Shown here: piece after piece, positions 15,862 to 16,738 of the stretch
Layout: every line of letters begins with the position of its first letter
Position numbering within the stretch: position 1 is the stretch's first letter
Source of the DNA: JBNKEI01 sp050288705
GTDB taxonomy: Bacteria > Myxococcota > Myxococcia > Myxococcales > UBA5297
Direction: 5' to 3'
DNA: 16,738 nucleotides
Assembly: GCA_050288705.1 (NCBI GenBank)
Contig: JBNKEI010000074.1
Location: 1 to 16,738, forward strand
Notes under the pieces: model-generated
What the model saw: the letters and a program-made list of their open reading frames with translations, nothing else
Database searches by the model: none
Told to the model about the DNA's origin: nothing
Translations under genes and position numbers: made by a program

Positions 15862-16119
15862 TTAAACGTGCTGGGTGGTTTGCTCCATTTCCAGTTGGTG
15901 CTTGATTTCACCATCCATCAGGAAAACGCGTTTAAGTAATTCGAAAGCTCGATTCCAGCTCAGTTTATCACCGTGGCGTTTTGGCTGTTTGCTACGAAAT
16001 ATTGATACCAAATTGTATGCAAGCAACCTTAGCCAAGAAATAACCACCAGTGCTTCGCCACGCTGACATGGCGAGGAGTGGTCTTCTTTCATAGCCACAT
16101 CTAAAGTCCAATTAGCCCC
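15862..16119 (-). pseudogene. Transposase 3' exon fragment, interrupted by a group II intron
   Basis: After the predicted intron end the reverse strand reads GANWTLDVAMKEDHSSPC, then VISWLRLLAYNLVSIFRSKQPKRHG and ends QTTQHV at 15862. The pattern W-x-LDV-x4-ED followed by LRLLAYNL is typical of the C-terminal end of DDE transposases of the IS4/ISAs1-like kind (final acidic residue, then a helix with LR.LA.NL). I cannot assign an IS family. The rest of the gene would lie on the other side of the intron, beyond the window. The frame upstream (to 16239) is intron sequence and does not belong to this protein. If the intron still splices, the transposase could be whole; this cannot be seen here. 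Confidence 0.65.
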
Positions 16120-16124
16120 ATGTC

Positions 16125-16158
16125 GAGTAGGCCGGAGGAATTTCACCTCCAGCCCCTC
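16125..16158 (-). ncRNA. Group II intron domain VI with bulged branch-point A
   Basis: Reading the minus strand, GAG-G-GGCU-GGAGG pairs with CCUCC-GGCC-U-CUC around a 7-base loop, leaving one unpaired A (plus-strand position 16128). That A lies eight bases before the end of the predicted intron, the standard place for the lariat branch point. Three bases separate the domain from domain V. Confidence 0.75.
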
Positions 16159-16161
16159 ACA

Positions 16162-16195
16162 GAACCGTACGTGAGCCTCTCGACTCATACGGCTC
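16162..16195 (-). ncRNA. Group II intron domain V, catalytic hairpin
   Basis: This element has exactly the canonical 34 bases. The lower helix has 8 pairs (GAGCCGUA with UACGGUUC, including the typical G-U opposite the triad). A two-base CG bulge follows on the 3' side, then an upper helix of 6 pairs (UGAGUC with GGCUCA), closed by a GAGA (GNRA) tetraloop. The catalytic AGC triad is at positions 2-4. All parts needed for catalysis are present, so this intron end looks functional. Confidence 0.92.
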
Positions 16196-16198
16196 CCA

Positions 16199-16738
16199 TC
16201 AAGAAAAGCTGCCCACCATTCCTTGTTTCCAGTGAACAAAAAGATTGGGCTGTCGCTCCGAGATTCTTTCCATGAAGAGACTGGCCCTCGTCTTGTGCCT
16301 TTGTAGCCTCAAGTATTTCCGCCTCGCCCACGCCACTAATGTATTGTTGAAATGACGTAGCACCGGATACATCGCCGATGGGTAGAAACGCCCATAGTAC
16401 TCCAACCATCCCCTCAACACGGGGTTGTGCAGCCGGGAGATATCTTCCAAGCTGAGGTCTGTCCGGTTACGGAAATTTCTCATTCGCGTGGTTTGCTTCA
16501 TGGCCTTAACAGCCGAAGAACTGACCGCAGGCGAGAAGCTCACAAATAAGCTATTACGTTTGCGATTCTTCACCACCCTTGGTCTAAAGGTATACCCAAG
16601 GAAATCAAACTTCATATTTGGATATTGGCCTTTCCGACTTCCATCCTTACAGTAAACAATCTTTGTTTTATCTGGATGCAGTTCTAGACCGCACTCTGCG
16701 AACCTTGCCTCAAGAGCAACCCGAATGGTTTGCGCTTG
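16199..16738 (-). CDS. ltrA: Group II intron reverse transcriptase/maturase, C-terminal part (N-terminus beyond right edge)
   Basis: About 179 residues are visible and the frame is open to the window edge, so the internal ATG at 16615 is not the start. The sequence shows the end of the RT palm/finger region (ECGLELHPDKTKIVYCKD, then FDFLGYTFRPR), then the maturase (X/thumb) domain with HNPVLRGWLEYYGRFYPSAMYPVLRHFNN and LVAWARRKYLRLQRHKTRA. It ends QPNLFVHWKQGMVGSFS with no HNH endonuclease domain after the maturase part, as in En-minus introns. The protein helps its intron fold and splice and primes reverse transcription on insertion. The stop lies only three bases before domain V. The frame is intact as far as visible. 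Confidence 0.92.
   Translation of the reverse strand, partial: QAQTIRVALEARFAECGLELHPDKTKIVYCKDGSRKGQYPNMKFDFLGYTFRPRVVKNRKRNSLFVSFSPAVSSSAVKAMKQTTRMRNFRNRTDLSLEDISRLHNPVLRGWLEYYGRFYPSAMYPVLRHFNNTLVAWARRKYLRLQRHKTRASLFMERISERQPNLFVHWKQGMVGSFS

Larger units (their letters stand above)
16120..16738 (-). mobile_element. Group II intron, 3' part (maturase end, domains V and VI)
   Basis: The 3' end of a group II intron lies on the minus strand: the end of its reverse transcriptase/maturase gene, then domain V (16162-16195), domain VI (16125-16158) and a terminal GACAT ending in AT, matching the AY rule for the 3' splice site. The exon begins at 16119. The 5' part, with domains I-III and the 5' splice site, lies beyond the right edge. 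The host gene is a transposase. Group II introns move by reverse splicing into DNA and are often found inside other mobile elements, where they do least harm. Confidence 0.85.

Noticed and set aside
16199..16239. Reading 15862-16239 as a single hypothetical protein
   Set aside because: Its first part is translated from group II intron domains V and VI and the maturase overlap; only 15862-16119 belongs to the transposase.
1..16738. CRISPR arrays, tRNA or rRNA genes, or a defence system
   Set aside because: No regularly spaced repeats, cloverleaf or rRNA-like sequence was seen. Uma2, the AAA fragment and VapC are isolated accessory genes, not a recognisable defence operon.

Overview
The window is a polysaccharide (O-antigen, capsule or other Wzx/Wzy-dependent glycan) biosynthesis region from a bacterium, most likely a Gram-negative gammaproteobacterium. 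That placement rests on the WbpM/Pgl/WbpP-type gene set, the Uma2 endonuclease next to an AAA ATPase fragment, a REP-like intergenic hairpin and a group II intron. It is an inference; no rRNA or tRNA is present to fix the taxon.

Layout. (1) 1-686, minus: the start of a family 2 glycosyltransferase that runs off the left edge. (2) 799-2492: accessory genes, namely a DUF4160/DUF2442 pair that both look frameshifted, a 3'-truncated AAA ATPase, and an intact Uma2 endonuclease. (3) 2654-7531: the best preserved part. A WbpM/PglF-type membrane nucleotide-sugar 4,6-dehydratase (minus) diverges from pglC-pglD-pglE-like genes (plus): initiating phosphoglycosyltransferase, sugar N-acetyltransferase and PLP aminotransferase. 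Together these would make UDP-N,N'-diacetylbacillosamine from UDP-GlcNAc and load it onto undecaprenyl phosphate. (4) 7633-9841, plus: a WbpP-like UDP-GlcNAc 4-epimerase and a GT4 glycosyltransferase, which look AT-richer than the genes before them. (5) 9897-11713, minus: an LbH acyltransferase and a GT4 joined by a 4-base overlap, convergent with the previous block. (6) 12014-15233, plus: flippase (wzx), GT4 (EpsF-like) and polymerase (wzy, EpsG-like), all broken. wzx lacks its middle, the GT has one single-base shift and wzy has two. (7) 15316-16738, minus: a VapC/PIN toxin gene without a start codon, the 3' end of a transposase gene, and a group II intron inserted in that transposase, with its reverse transcriptase/maturase running off the right edge.

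How it fits together. The intact enzymes suffice to make a diNAcBac-initiated, GalNAc/GlcNAc-containing lipid-linked oligosaccharide, but export and polymerisation as encoded here look dead. The lesions sit at 0.8-1.7 kb and 12.0-15.7 kb, while about 9 kb in between is free of frameshifts. That favours local gene decay over random sequencing error, although the single-base lesions need read-level confirmation. The most unusual points are: a classic A AAA AAG slippery heptamer lying in the correct frame exactly at the second wzy frame break; loss of Wzx/Wzy function while the initiating enzymes are kept; and the nested intron-in-transposase beside a beheaded toxin gene. I did not find a convincing wholly new system.
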